A DNA stretch of 64,000 nucleotides from Gracilaria gracilis. Taxonomy: Eukaryota; Rhodophyta; Florideophyceae; Gracilariales; Gracilariaceae. A program made the translations under genes and the position numbers. Below the pieces are notes generated by a model, which saw only the letters and a program-made list of their open reading frames with translations, made no database searches and was not told where the DNA came from. Below are positions 20,098-29,803 of this stretch, piece after piece (within the stretch, counting starts at the first letter, position 1; each line of letters starts with the position of its first letter). The stretch lies in contig JARGSG010000227.1 of assembly GCA_030374805.1 (NCBI GenBank), positions 372,001 to 436,000 on the forward strand. The letters are read 5' to 3'.

Positions 20098-20923
20098 GAC
20101 GAGTAGGCTGTGCGCGACCAGGGTGGTGCGCCACGGGTTGCGGGACGGGGGGGGAGGGGGAGGGTGAAAAGGTGGTGCGAAACAAAGGCGAGATGAGGCA
20201 GGCAAGCCATTGCGCACACACGTGAAACACGTTGCACACGTATATCAGCGCACACACGTATGGCAGCTGTGGCTTACACGGGTGGTGCACGGCGGCAGGC
20301 GGCTTACACGGGCGACGGACGGAGCACTTTGGCAGTAAGCGCGTTTAGGCGGCTCGCGGGAGCGCAGCGATGCAAACAGCGACGGCGGCGGCGGCATGCG
20401 CGCGAAGGCGGCGGCTGCGGCGGGCGGCGGTGGCGGCGGCGGCGGAGCGGCATTGTGCGCCACTCGAGACGCGGCGGTGTCGAAAAGTTTGCACTGCAGC
20501 GAGCGCCGCAGCTTCCACGCGCGCGGTGCTCCCTTGTGCTCGACGCGCTGTCGAAGGCGCGCTGACGTTGAGATTTGGCGCGCGCTCTGCGCGCCAAGAG
20601 CGCGCGCGTGTATGACGCGCGCGCATTGGCCGATATGTTGGCCGTTCGGCCGCGCCATTGGCCGCGCTGCGCGCAGCTCGCGCTTCAATCGCAACAGCCA
20701 CACGACGCGCGCTCTACAAATTTTGGATGCGTAAAACTACCAATGTGCCACGCACGCGGCACGTCGTCGGCTGTCGTACGTTCGACTGTGTGTCTCATTA
20801 GATAAAAAGCGCCGCCGCCCTCCCAACTTCTCTCCGCCCACTCGCCCACACTCACTCACCCACTCAACCCACTCATCCCACTCAACCCACCACTCTTTTA
20901 CTCCCACCGCCGTCGAATATGCC
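20098..20923. promoter_or_regulatory. GC-rich divergent promoter region
   Basis: About 826 bases, extremely rich in GC and in GCGC runs (20300-20700), between two head-to-head ATGs. Long frames are open in all directions simply because stop codons are rare here. A pyrimidine-rich CCCACTCA repeat lies just before the ATG at 20924 (about 20836-20895). Confidence 0.5.
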
Positions 20924-22786
20924 ATGGGACTATCGGCCGTCTCTCTCCGTCGTAGCGCCGCTCGTCCGCCCAAGACGCGACATCGCGCTGCTATCTTTCG
21001 ACTGTGCGCCTCCAAGTCCGCCGTCACCCCCACCAATATCCGCCGCTTCCGCGACCTTCCCGCCATAGACCTGCTGGACAATCTGTCACAACTGCACACC
21101 CCCGCGCCACCAGACGACCTCGCCGACCTCGTCGACCACATTGCCTCCGACACCACGCTGCTGCACAACGTGGTATCCGCCGCGCTCTCCCCGCCCATCG
21201 ACGCCCCCACCGCCCCGCGCGAGCGTCTGCCGCGCACTTGGGTGCTGTCCATCCTCATTTGCCACGGGCCTGCGTCGCTGCGCGACGCCATTGCCAATGA
21301 CGCCTCGCTCATCACCGCCTTTGCCAACGTGTTTCGCACCCCGCCCACCAAGTTGGACGCCGCCTTGGCTGCGCATGCCGCCGACGTCCTGCGCGCGCTG
21401 CTGCACCAGTACCCGAAGCAAACCGCCACCGCCTTGCACAACACGCAGCTGGTGGCGCACTTGGTGCAGCACGCCAGTCTGCAGCCGGCCGCCGATTTGC
21501 TGCCTCGTTTTGTCGGCGCGCGAATCTTCACTTCGGGCTATTCGCCCATTCTGCCCATGCACAAGAAGGCCATTGCTATGATGGCCACATCGCGCGTGCA
21601 CCACCTACTGGTGGCTCGTTTTGAACACTCTGTGCAAGTGCTGCTGGGCCGCAAGCAAGGCAGTCGTACGCATGCCGTTGCTTCCGTGGAGGGAGTTTGC
21701 AATGCCATGGCTGCCATTTCAATGCGCGCGCTGTGTATCCCCAGGAAGCATGAGGATTCGGATGAACGGGATGATGTGAAGTACTCGGTGGGACTGGGGC
21801 TTATTTCGGCGTCTGTTTATAATGATGCCAAGGATTATCTGAACCTGTTGGTTTCGCCACATCCACTGAGACAACTTTTGAAGATTGCGTTGGAGCCTGC
21901 TGCTCAGAAACTGCCGGACGTGTTCTTCCCGACCATGAACCTTTTGTGCTCGCTGCTTCGAGCAATAAGAAAGAAGAAGAAGTCGCTGTTTCCGTCCATG
22001 AGGAAAGCGGTCACCGAGGTGGACACAGCTATCATCACGTCTGTGCTCCGTGATACAGTACCCATTTTTACACAACTGCTCAACGCTGACGATGCGGTCA
22101 TTGTTGGACGCGCACGTCTTGCCATGGTGGATCTTGTGCGCGAGGCGTGCGTGACCATCAACGAGAAGTCACTCTGCACGCTGCTAAGCGCGAATGATTA
22201 CGCGCTGGTGCGCAGCTTGCTGACGCTTGCTACGTCGTTTAGCCGAAACGAAATGCTTCTCACGCGCGTTTGCCAAGCTTTTGGCGCTGTGTTTTCGCGC
22301 TGTAAGCATCTGGGCTGCGACTTGCTCCAACACACCGATGTGTTTCACTTTATGGTACGGTTCCGAACTTTTCCGGCCTCGTGGAGCCTGCTGCGAAGTT
22401 TTGTGTGCTGTGGGTGCTTTGAAGAGGCCATGCAGCAGAGTGAGCATGATAGTGCGCGCCATGACTTGTTGCTCGAACTGGAGGAGTACTACGATGAACA
22501 CGTCAAGGCCATGGAGGAAACCGGGCTTGAAAAGGTTTCTGACTTGAAACAGAGCAAGCTTAGTCGAGAGGGAACCGAGATTGATGTGGATGCTCTGTAT
22601 GGTCACAGTGAAGACTACGGTCTGGAGGTGTATATTCGCGGATTGCTGCAAGAGGTTTCTGGTGTGAATGATAACACACCTCCCTCTGACAATGTTGTAC
22701 AACATGCTGCTGAAGCGGTTCACCATGCGGCCGGCCTTTTCACCGAGCGCTTTAACAGACGGCTGCATCCTTCTCAACAGATTTAA
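20924..22786 (+). CDS. Large all-helical (ARM/HEAT-like) protein, possibly SAPS/PP6-regulator related
   Basis: 620 residues from an ATG in good context (GCCATGG). The protein is Leu/Ala-rich and almost certainly all-helical. It has repeated amphipathic helices such as LLHNVVSAAL, LVAHLVQHASLQPAADLLPRF and LVRSLLTLATSF, and a basic insert (RKKKKS) near residue 350. The order of segments (LVDHIASDTT, then VQHASLQPAADLLPRFVG, then VHHLLVARFE) loosely recalls the SAPS domain of PP6/SIT4 phosphatase regulators, but I would not rely on that. The reading frame is uninterrupted and GC content falls from very high at the 5' end to ordinary at the 3' end, as in neighbouring genes. No signal peptide or membrane segment. 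Confidence 0.7.
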   Translation: MGLSAVSLRRSAARPPKTRHRAAIFRLCASKSAVTPTNIRRFRDLPAIDLLDNLSQLHTPAPPDDLADLVDHIASDTTLLHNVVSAALSPPIDAPTAPRERLPRTWVLSILICHGPASLRDAIANDASLITAFANVFRTPPTKLDAALAAHAADVLRALLHQYPKQTATALHNTQLVAHLVQHASLQPAADLLPRFVGARIFTSGYSPILPMHKKAIAMMATSRVHHLLVARFEHSVQVLLGRKQGSRTHAVASVEGVCNAMAAISMRALCIPRKHEDSDERDDVKYSVGLGLISASVYNDAKDYLNLLVSPHPLRQLLKIALEPAAQKLPDVFFPTMNLLCSLLRAIRKKKKSLFPSMRKAVTEVDTAIITSVLRDTVPIFTQLLNADDAVIVGRARLAMVDLVREACVTINEKSLCTLLSANDYALVRSLLTLATSFSRNEMLLTRVCQAFGAVFSRCKHLGCDLLQHTDVFHFMVRFRTFPASWSLLRSFVCCGCFEEAMQQSEHDSARHDLLLELEEYYDEHVKAMEETGLEKVSDLKQSKLSREGTEIDVDALYGHSEDYGLEVYIRGLLQEVSGVNDNTPPSDNVVQHAAEAVHHAAGLFTERFNRRLHPSQQI

Positions 22787-23148
22787 GTGATGGTATCTAG
22801 TACATCTCCAACGAAGATTCTCCATGCTGTGTAACTTTTTCCAAGATGTGACTCATCGCTGTATTTTTTTTTTTTGCCTTTTTGTACGGGGTGTGTGCAG
22901 GAACGGCAGGGGAGTTATCCTAAACTCGTTACCAAGGGGTAAGTGCTGTTTCACGAATGGGCAAGGGGCACCAGTCCGCCTTCACTGAGCATTGCTCGCA
23001 TGCACTGTTGCTGCTGTTGATTGGGATACAACACAAGCTGAAGGAGCACGCCGGTGCGAGAGAAGAGTGGCCGAAAGCAGCCACGAGCGATTATATATAT
23101 AACTTTTACTACACATGTTGGTGTTGATGTTGTGGCGCACAGCTGTCT
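22787..23148. other. Convergent 3' flanks
   Basis: Spacer between convergent gene ends. A T-run at 22866-22875 and a short AT tract (about 23092-23102). No other feature. Confidence 0.35.
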
Positions 23149-24171
23149 CTAGCAACGCGCGACGGCACGGGCTTCCATGCGCGCCACATTGTCGGCCGTA
23201 AACGTCCTCCACACCAACTCCTCATACGTGCAGCCCGCAAAGCTGTGGACCACCTCGAACACCTTTGCGGCCACCACGCGCGTCGACACACAGCCGTAGT
23301 CCAAAAACATCTTGAGCCGGAACGCCAGATCCTCGCGCGCCCTCCGCGAAAAGCACAGCTCCTCCTCGCGCCGCATGCCCTTCAACAGCTGCAGCGCCGC
23401 GCTGGTGCCGCCGCCGCGCCTCACGTGCAGCCGCACGCACTCCAGCGCGCGCGCCGCCGCGCTCGGCGGCGCGGGCAGTCGGCGCGGCGTCGCCACCTGC
23501 TCCGTGGCGCGCGCAGTATCCACGGCGCCGCGCGCCGCCGCCCAGCTCAGCGGCTTGTTCGCCGCCGCGCCGCCGCCGCCGCCGCCACTGCCGCCGCGTC
23601 GCAGCGGCAGCACGTTGGCGTCGAAGCGCTGCACGTGCACGCCGGCGTCGCGCAACGCGGCCAGCGCGGCGCGTTCGCGACGCCACGCGGCGCCGTGCGC
23701 CGCGCGCGCGTTGTAGTACACGGCGGTGAGGCGAAGGCGGCGGCACAACGCGGGCAGCACGTGGCGCGGCGATCCACGCACGTTGAGTAGGTCCGACCCC
23801 AGCGCGCGCAGCTCGGCCGCCAGCTCGGCCGCCAGTGCGCGCGACGCCGCGCCGTCGTCGAAGCGCAAAGGTAGCAGCGCGCCGCCTGCGACTGACGCGT
23901 CGCGCGCGGCGGCGGATAGCGCGGCGTTGTCGTGCACGCGCAGGTGCGCGTCCAGCCACAGCAGGATGCGCGCCGGCTGTGACGGCGCGCTGGGCGGCGT
24001 GCCGCCGCCGGCCGTCGACTGCGGCGCGGCGAGCAGCGCGGCGTGGCGGCGCGGCAGCGCGATGCGCGCGGCGGCGCGCGGCGTGGCGAACGGCGTGCGC
24101 GCCGCGCTGACGGCGGATGCGGCGGTGGCGGCGGAGAGCGGCGCGTGGGCGACAAAAGCGGTGGCCGTCAT
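23149..24171 (-). CDS. PHR2-like photolyase/cryptochrome homologue (plastid-targeted, short form)
   Basis: 340 residues from ATG (MTATAFVAHAPLS). The first about 70 residues are Ala/Arg/Ser-rich, like a plastid transit peptide. The photolyase alpha/beta domain follows (RILLWLDAHLRVHDNAALSAA; then LRALGSDLLNVRGSP; then LTAVYYNARAAHGAAWRRER). The protein ends soon after a degenerate W/F-xL-x-YG-x-VS-x-R turn (MFLDYGCVSTR) and EELVWRTF, which match the end of plant PHR2 (SPWLAMGSISPR, then LLWRDFF). Photolyases run about 470 residues and carry a helical FAD domain that is mostly absent here, as in PHR2. FAD-dependent repair is therefore doubtful. A Gly-rich insert lies at about residues 198-203. 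Head-to-head with MBB1. Confidence 0.78.
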   Translation of the reverse strand: MTATAFVAHAPLSAATAASAVSAARTPFATPRAAARIALPRRHAALLAAPQSTAGGGTPPSAPSQPARILLWLDAHLRVHDNAALSAAARDASVAGGALLPLRFDDGAASRALAAELAAELRALGSDLLNVRGSPRHVLPALCRRLRLTAVYYNARAAHGAAWRRERAALAALRDAGVHVQRFDANVLPLRRGGSGGGGGGAAANKPLSWAAARGAVDTARATEQVATPRRLPAPPSAAARALECVRLHVRRGGGTSAALQLLKGMRREEELCFSRRAREDLAFRLKMFLDYGCVSTRVVAAKVFEVVHSFAGCTYEELVWRTFTADNVARMEARAVARC

Positions 24172-24853
24172 GGTGTGTGGCTGCGGTACCGACGGTAGTA
24201 GTTGCTGCTGCTGCTGCTGCTGCTGTGGCGGGCGATCGGAGAGGAGCTGCGGCGGGGGGGGTGGGCGCGATGCGTCGCGGGGCTGCACGCGATCATCGTG
24301 TCGGGAAAGACGCGCGCGATCTGCGGCAGATGGGCGCGCGCGCACGTGTGGCGCCGCCATTGGCGCGCCGCCGCGCATCTCCGCCGCTGAGATCAGCGCG
24401 CGTCGCAGCGGCGCGCTGTAAGCCGGCGCCGACGCGCGCGGAAAAGATCTGCGGCCGCGCGCTCGCCCATTGGCGGCCGTCGCGCACGAATGTTGTGCGC
24501 GCGCTGCACGAACGGCGCGCGCAACAGCCGCAGCAGCAGCGCGTTCGTCCAGGCGAAGCGACGCGCGCCGTCTTTGATAAAGCGCCGCCGCGCCGCCCGA
24601 TGCGCGCGCTGCTGACGCCGAGACGACGCGCGCCGATGAACGGCGCCGTCGCCATGCCGGCGGACGCCTTGTTCTGCGCGCCCGCGCCGCTGCGCCGCGC
24701 CGAAGCCACGCGCGCGCGCGGGCGCGCGTGTGCGAGGCGCCGCCGCGCGCCCTTTCGGCGCGCCGCGCGCGCCGGCCGCAGCAGCCGCAGCAGCCGCAGC
24801 AGCCGCAGCAGCCGCCGCCGCCGCCGCCGCGGAAGCGCACGCCGCGACGCTCC
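24172..24853. promoter_or_regulatory. GC-rich divergent promoter region PHR2-like / MBB1
   Basis: About 680 bases of GCGC-rich DNA between two head-to-head genes for plastid proteins. It contains a GCT run and, at 24778-24830, a CAGCCG/CAG/CCG repeat. A plus-strand ATG at 24600 opens an Arg/Ala-rich leader in another frame (see MBB1). Confidence 0.5.
24202..24226. repeat. GCT/CAG trinucleotide microsatellite
   Basis: Eight or so GCT units. They read as CAG on the minus strand, just upstream of the PHR2-like start, so probably in its 5' leader. Confidence 0.9.
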
Positions 24854-26467
24854 ATGCCGTCGCAGACGGAGTACAGCCGCGCGCTGCAGCTGTCGTCGCG
24901 GCGCGACAAACGGCCAGCGCGCGCGGCGTTCCGCGCGCTCACGGCGGCGCATCCGCACGACGCGCGCCTCTGGCTGCGCTGGGCGCAGCTGGAGACGCGC
25001 GCGCGCGACGTTCGCGCCGCGCGCGACGTGTTCCAACAGGCGGCGCGCTTCCACGCCATGAACGGGCGCCTTTTGCACGCGTGGGCCGTCATGGAGAACC
25101 GCCTCGGCGAGCCGAGCTGCGCGCGCAACCTGTTCCGCCGCTGCTTGGAGCTGGACGTGCGCGACGGGCTCGCGTGGCAGAGCTGGGCGCTGCTGGAGGA
25201 GCGCTGCGGCTTTACGCACGATGCCAGACGCATCTTTCAGAAGGGCGTGGCCAACGCGCCCGACAACCCGTTCTTGTGGTCGGCGTGGGGCGTGCTGGAG
25301 CGACGCCATGGCAAGTATCAACGTGCGTGTGCCTTGTTTGAGAGGGCCATGCAACTGGACCCCAACCACGTGCGTACCTACCAGGCGTACGCCATCACCA
25401 AGGAGCACATGCAGCAGTATGCTCACGCCGATCAATTGTTCGCGCACGCGCTGCAGATCAGCCCGCGCTCCGTGCCCACCTACCAGGCCTACGCGCTGTT
25501 TGCCGCCAGGAGGGGGAGACTGCAGCAGGCCAGGCATCTGTTTGAAAAGGGCGCTCAGATTGATCCGTCGCACGCTCCTATATGGCACGCTTGGGCCGTC
25601 ATGGAGCAGAAGCAACGCCGCTTTGACGCCGCAAGAGAGCTTTTTCAAAAGGGCGTCAATGCCGCTCCGGATAATATGCCCATGCTCAGAGCGTGGGCCA
25701 GTATGGAGCTGGAGCTTGGCCATATTGACAAAAGTTCCGATTGGACCGTCCCTCGAAGCAAGTTTTTGCACCGCCAGAAGAACCACCGCATCTCACCAAA
25801 GGAGAAGCAAAAACAAATTAGCGCCGTTGGCGAAAACTTGAAGATGTTGCGACTTATGGTCGGTAGACGCTCGGATGACGATATGAGCACTGTCATGAAG
25901 TGGCTGGACACGCGCGCAAAGGCCGACCGCCAGCTTTATGATGCATTGCAGAAGCGCAGGGGAGACGACATGAGAAAGGTTTCGGAATGGGTTGCTAGAC
26001 GCTCCAAAAGTGATATTGCTTCCTTCAAGGAGTGGCTCGCAGATCGTTATGAGCGTGACCGCAGAGTTGGTGTGTATGTATTCAATTGGGACATTCGCAC
26101 CACCAGACCCGCGCAGGTGCCCGTTCCAGTCACTGAACGGGTGGTTGAGCGCGAACAACCAGTCGAATGGTTGAAGCTTTCTGAAGAGTCTGTCATGGCC
26201 ATGAAGGCCTATGATGACCAATTGTGTTACAGTGAAGATGTGGAGCATGCCGAGGTCATATACTTCATGGGCCAGATTGCTCAGGGGCTTGCTGACCGCG
26301 CTGCTTTGCTGCTTGTTCTTAGTGCTATGTCGCTGGCGTTGATTGGTGTTTCGGTTCACTTGTTTGAAAAGGGATATTCACCGTCAGGTGTTGCAACGCA
26401 GGCTGAGCCAAATGTTAATATGCAGCCGCCTTCTGGCGTTGATGCTCATCTTTATGAGGTAGATTAA
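24854..26467 (+). CDS. MBB1: HAT/TPR-repeat plastid RNA maturation factor, Mbb1/HCF107 type
   Basis: 537 residues from ATG (MPSQTEYSRALQ). Residues about 10-300 are tandem 34-residue half-a-TPR (HAT) units with the pattern LWxxWAxLExRxGxxxxARxLFxxG. Examples are LWLRWAQLETRARDVRAARD, AWQSWALLEERCGFTHDARR and FLWSAWGVLERRHGKYQRAC. This is the architecture of Mbb1 of Chlamydomonas and HCF107 of plants, which bind and protect the psbB/psbH leader RNA in plastids. The C-terminal third is a separate charged region with a hydrophobic segment (AALLLVLSAMSLALIGVSV, about 490-510), perhaps a membrane anchor. No transit peptide follows this ATG, so a short upstream exon supplying one (an Arg/Ala-rich frame opens at ATG 24600) is possible. 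GC falls sharply along the gene. Confidence 0.82.
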   Translation: MPSQTEYSRALQLSSRRDKRPARAAFRALTAAHPHDARLWLRWAQLETRARDVRAARDVFQQAARFHAMNGRLLHAWAVMENRLGEPSCARNLFRRCLELDVRDGLAWQSWALLEERCGFTHDARRIFQKGVANAPDNPFLWSAWGVLERRHGKYQRACALFERAMQLDPNHVRTYQAYAITKEHMQQYAHADQLFAHALQISPRSVPTYQAYALFAARRGRLQQARHLFEKGAQIDPSHAPIWHAWAVMEQKQRRFDAARELFQKGVNAAPDNMPMLRAWASMELELGHIDKSSDWTVPRSKFLHRQKNHRISPKEKQKQISAVGENLKMLRLMVGRRSDDDMSTVMKWLDTRAKADRQLYDALQKRRGDDMRKVSEWVARRSKSDIASFKEWLADRYERDRRVGVYVFNWDIRTTRPAQVPVPVTERVVEREQPVEWLKLSEESVMAMKAYDDQLCYSEDVEHAEVIYFMGQIAQGLADRAALLLVLSAMSLALIGVSVHLFEKGYSPSGVATQAEPNVNMQPPSGVDAHLYEVD

Positions 26468-26645
26468 GTGGAAGTGCGTGTTGGTCCGTCTCTTTCAAAA
26501 TGCGGCTCAGGCAAGTACAGAGCTTGAGTTTTTGGGGGGGCTTTCTCATCATAAAGAGTGAACAGCGGATTTTGTTCTGCACATGTGTGCCACTGAGCGT
26601 TCAGTGTGTTTGCTTGCTAGCCATTCGCTTTTGGGGTTGAGCTCT

Positions 26646-27575
26646 TCACGGCGTGCGTGCTACCGTACCGTCTCTTCGCTTGGAGGTGAAAGCGTTTTGG
26701 AGCACGCCTCTGTACCATTTGCCTAATGTCGTCGGCTGTACTCCGAGGTGATACGCTGCCAAAACTAGCTGGTTCATTATGGTTGTCTGAACCACTCCCA
26801 GTGTTTCCCATCTCCTACCGTTGGTGATGACGCTTGATGCTGCCGTGCGCACTCGTCCCTTACGCGACAGCCTACGCACCAGTTCATAGTCTTCCAGGAA
26901 TGGCATCGTTGGATATCCGCCTATTTGCGCAAAGTTGCGCTTCGTGATGAACAAACCCTGATCACCGTACGGTCTTTGAAGGAAACGCGAGCGCCAGTTG
27001 GCAAATGTCTGCACGCATTGGATCCCAAACCTGTCTGAATCTATCACCAATCGAAACGCGCCTGCAATCGCATCGGGTTTTGCTAGCACCCGGACGATTT
27101 CAGTGTCGAATGCGGGAGGTACTCTTGTATCGGCGTGCAGGAACAGCAGGTTGGGAGCTCTGGAGAGTGGCACTGCTTTGTTGAGCTGCTGGCCACGACC
27201 ACCGCGCACGCGCACCACTTTCGCACCCGCTCTTTTGGCCTTGGATGTCGTCTCATCTGACGAATAGCCGTCGGCCACTATTATTTGGACAGCGGCATGG
27301 CTGTGCTCCTTGATCGTCTGGATCGTGCGGGAGATTGTGTTGGACTCATTGTATGTGGGAATAATTACTGTCGTTTGAGGGGCGGAGAGGAAAACATGGG
27401 TTAGAAAGTTGAACATGGGGGGCCGGCCTTGAGGCCGAATGACGACAAGATTGCTTCTGATGTGCCACGGTACTTCCCAACCGTTGGCGGCGACGTTTGT
27501 GTGAAAGGGGCAAGGTCGATTCTCACAGAACGACAAGGGACAAGACACTATTCGTCGGGAAACGTCATCCCGCAT
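26646..27575 (-). CDS. GT2 glycosyltransferase, rSAM/selenodomain-associated type
   Basis: 309 residues from ATG. After about 70 residues of leader (Cys/Pro/Arg-rich, perhaps a targeting sequence plus LTHVFLSAPQ), a GT-A fold starts: TTVIIPTYNESNTISRTI, then IIVADGYSSDETTSKAKRAG, then GRGQQLNKAV, the LLFLHADTRVP strand with its Asp-x-Asp-like metal site, YGDQGLFITKR and the GYPTMPFLEDYELVRRL acceptor loop. This order is that of the bacterial and cyanobacterial family TIGR04283, whose substrate is not settled. A cyanobacterial or plastid origin is a reasonable guess. It is divergent from SDHA across a 292-bp promoter region with a tandem repeat. Confidence 0.85.
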   Translation of the reverse strand: MRDDVSRRIVSCPLSFCENRPCPFHTNVAANGWEVPWHIRSNLVVIRPQGRPPMFNFLTHVFLSAPQTTVIIPTYNESNTISRTIQTIKEHSHAAVQIIVADGYSSDETTSKAKRAGAKVVRVRGGRGQQLNKAVPLSRAPNLLFLHADTRVPPAFDTEIVRVLAKPDAIAGAFRLVIDSDRFGIQCVQTFANWRSRFLQRPYGDQGLFITKRNFAQIGGYPTMPFLEDYELVRRLSRKGRVRTAASSVITNGRRWETLGVVQTTIMNQLVLAAYHLGVQPTTLGKWYRGVLQNAFTSKRRDGTVARTP

Positions 27576-27740
27576 TTGTCTTCACATTTCATTCGTTTTT
27601 GACCTTCCTTTCAGATTTTGCGTAGATATCGAGGATATCGAGGCGTTTTGGTGTGGCCCGCCAGTCGTTGGTGCTGCCACTTTCGGGCCGATAGTTTCAG
27701 CGTCGCATCACAGCCGCCTGGATTGACAGTCTTATCGCCC

Positions 27741-27848
27741 GTTGGCGACCAGTGACATTGAGTTTGAGGAGTGCCCGATCAGAGCCAGAGCAACGTTGGC
27801 GACCAGTGACATAGAGGTTGAGGAGTGCCCGATCAGAGTCAGAGCAAG
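27741..27848. repeat. Two tandem 54-nt units in the GT2/SDHA promoter region
   Basis: 27741-27794 and 27795-27848 are near-identical (both start GTTGGCGACCAGTGACAT and contain GAGGAGTGCCCGATCAGAG). They end 19 bases before the SDHA ATG, so they lie in its leader or core promoter. Confidence 0.92.
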
Positions 27849-27867
27849 AGTGAAAAAGATTTGACTC

Positions 27868-29763
27868 ATGCTGCGAAGGGCATCTTCCCGTATCTTGCAA
27901 CGGCTCGGCTCCGCCAAACGAGACTTGTCAACAAAGACCACCAAAATAGGCGGCTATGACGTCATTGATCACGAAGTCGATGTGTGCGTGGTTGGTGCTG
28001 GAGGCGCCGGACTTCGGGCGACGATCGGAGCCTGTGAAGCTGGACTTAAAACCGCGTGCGTGACCAAACTATTCCCCACACGTTCGCACACGGTTGCTGC
28101 ACAAGGCGGTATCAATGGAGCGTTGGGAAACATGACAAAGGACGACTGGAGATGGCACATGTACGATACCGTCAAAGGCTCTGACTGGCTTGGCGATCAG
28201 GACGCCATTCATTACATGTGTCGAGAGGCTCCGGAGACGATTATTGAACTGGAGCACTACGGCGTGCCATTCAGTCGTACTGAAGATGGGCTGATTTATC
28301 AGCGAGCGTTTGGCGGTCAGTCTCTAGACTTTGGAAAGGGTGGACAAGCTTACCGATGTGCGGCAGCGGCTGATCGTACTGGACATGCCATGCTGCATAC
28401 TTTGTACGGCCAGTCTTTAAAGCATGACGCCAACTTTTTCGTTGAGTACTTTGCATTGGATCTGATCATGGACCCTCATGACGGAAGTTGTCGTGGCATC
28501 ATTGCGCTTTGTATGGAAGATGGATCTCTTCATCGCTTCAATGCTCACTCGACGATCATCGCGACGGGTGGGTACGGGAAATGCTACTTTAGTGCAACTT
28601 CTGCTCATACCTGCACGGGTGACGGAAACGCTATGGTAGCGCGCGCTGGGCTCCCTCTGCAGGACTTGGAATTTGTTCAATTCCATCCCACAGGTATCTA
28701 TGGTGCGGGCTGTCTCATCACAGAAGGCGCGCGTGGTGAAGGGGGTTTCCTGAAGAATGCAAATGGGGAGCGGTTTATGGAAAGGTACGCGCCATCAGTA
28801 AAGGATCTGGCTTCGCGCGATGTGGTTTCCCGTTCAATGACAATAGAGATTCGAGAAGGTCGTGGAGTGGGTCGAGACAAGGACCACATCTTTTTGCATT
28901 TGGACCACTTGGAACCAACAGTGCTGAAGGAACGACTGCCAGGCATCACGGAAACGGCCAAGGTATTCGCGGGCGTGGACGTGCACAAGGAACCTATCCC
29001 TGTGTTGCCCACGGTGCACTACAACATGGGCGGTATCCCCACAAACTGGCGTGGCGAAGTGGTGACGCTAAAGGACGGCGACGCCAACTACGTGATCCCG
29101 GGACTGTTGGCGGCGGGCGAGGCAGCGTGTGCAAGCGTTCATGGCGCGAACCGACTGGGAGCAAATTCGCTGCTGGATATCGTAGTGTTCGGACGCGCAA
29201 CTGCCAAACGAGTAGCCGAGCTGGTGAAACCCAACAGCACACATCGACCTTTGCCGGCCGATGGCGGCGAAAAGGCAATTGCTGATATGGACGCGGTGCG
29301 ATACGCGGACGGAGAGTTGCGCACATCGGAGATTCGAATGAACATGCAAAAGATCATGCAGGAGCACGCGGCGGTGTTCCGCACGGACGAGAGCTTGAAG
29401 GAAGGGTGCAAGAAGATTGATGATTGCTACGAAAGTTTTGCGTCAGTGAAGACGAGTGACCGAGACATGATCTTTAATACGGACATGATTGAGACGTTAG
29501 AGTTGAAGAATCTGCTGCAAAATGCTGCGATTACTATGCACAGCGCGGAGGCGCGAAAGGAGAGCCGCGGGGCGCATGCGCGGGAGGACTTTACGGAGCG
29601 CGACGACGAGAGGTGGATGAAGCACACTCTGGGCTGGGTGAGCGAGCACACGAAGAAGAAGTATGAGCGCGGGTTTGTGGGGATTGATTATCGACCGGTG
29701 ATTAACAAGAGCCTCGACGAGTCGGAACAGGCTCCTTTCCCTCCCGCCAAGCGCGTGTATTAG
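27868..29763 (+). CDS. SDHA: Succinate dehydrogenase flavoprotein subunit, mitochondrial
   Basis: 631 residues from ATG. The N-terminal 25 ([21 protein letters not shown]) are a clear mitochondrial presequence. The FAD-binding Rossmann motif is [19 protein letters not shown] (41-59). [18 protein letters not shown] (71-88) contains the His that carries covalent FAD. The active-site regions [30 protein letters not shown] and [19 protein letters not shown] are intact, and the C-terminal helical domain ends in the usual YRPV and PPAKRVY. It oxidises succinate to fumarate in complex II and the TCA cycle. Full length, no intron, no anomaly. Confidence 0.97.
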   Translation: MLRRASSRILQRLGSAKRDLSTKTTKIGGYDVIDHEVDVCVVGAGGAGLRATIGACEAGLKTACVTKLFPTRSHTVAAQGGINGALGNMTKDDWRWHMYDTVKGSDWLGDQDAIHYMCREAPETIIELEHYGVPFSRTEDGLIYQRAFGGQSLDFGKGGQAYRCAAAADRTGHAMLHTLYGQSLKHDANFFVEYFALDLIMDPHDGSCRGIIALCMEDGSLHRFNAHSTIIATGGYGKCYFSATSAHTCTGDGNAMVARAGLPLQDLEFVQFHPTGIYGAGCLITEGARGEGGFLKNANGERFMERYAPSVKDLASRDVVSRSMTIEIREGRGVGRDKDHIFLHLDHLEPTVLKERLPGITETAKVFAGVDVHKEPIPVLPTVHYNMGGIPTNWRGEVVTLKDGDANYVIPGLLAAGEAACASVHGANRLGANSLLDIVVFGRATAKRVAELVKPNSTHRPLPADGGEKAIADMDAVRYADGELRTSEIRMNMQKIMQEHAAVFRTDESLKEGCKKIDDCYESFASVKTSDRDMIFNTDMIETLELKNLLQNAAITMHSAEARKESRGAHAREDFTERDDERWMKHTLGWVSEHTKKKYERGFVGIDYRPVINKSLDESEQAPFPPAKRVY

Positions 29764-29803
29764 ACAGACAGAGCTGAGTTTGAAGAGTAAACGAGCGCGC
29801 GGT

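Noticed and set aside
24117-25786. Very long open frames on both strands in the GC-rich island
   Set aside because: They are shadows of the PHR2-like and MBB1 genes; stop codons are rare at this GC content and the translations are Arg/Ala low-complexity.
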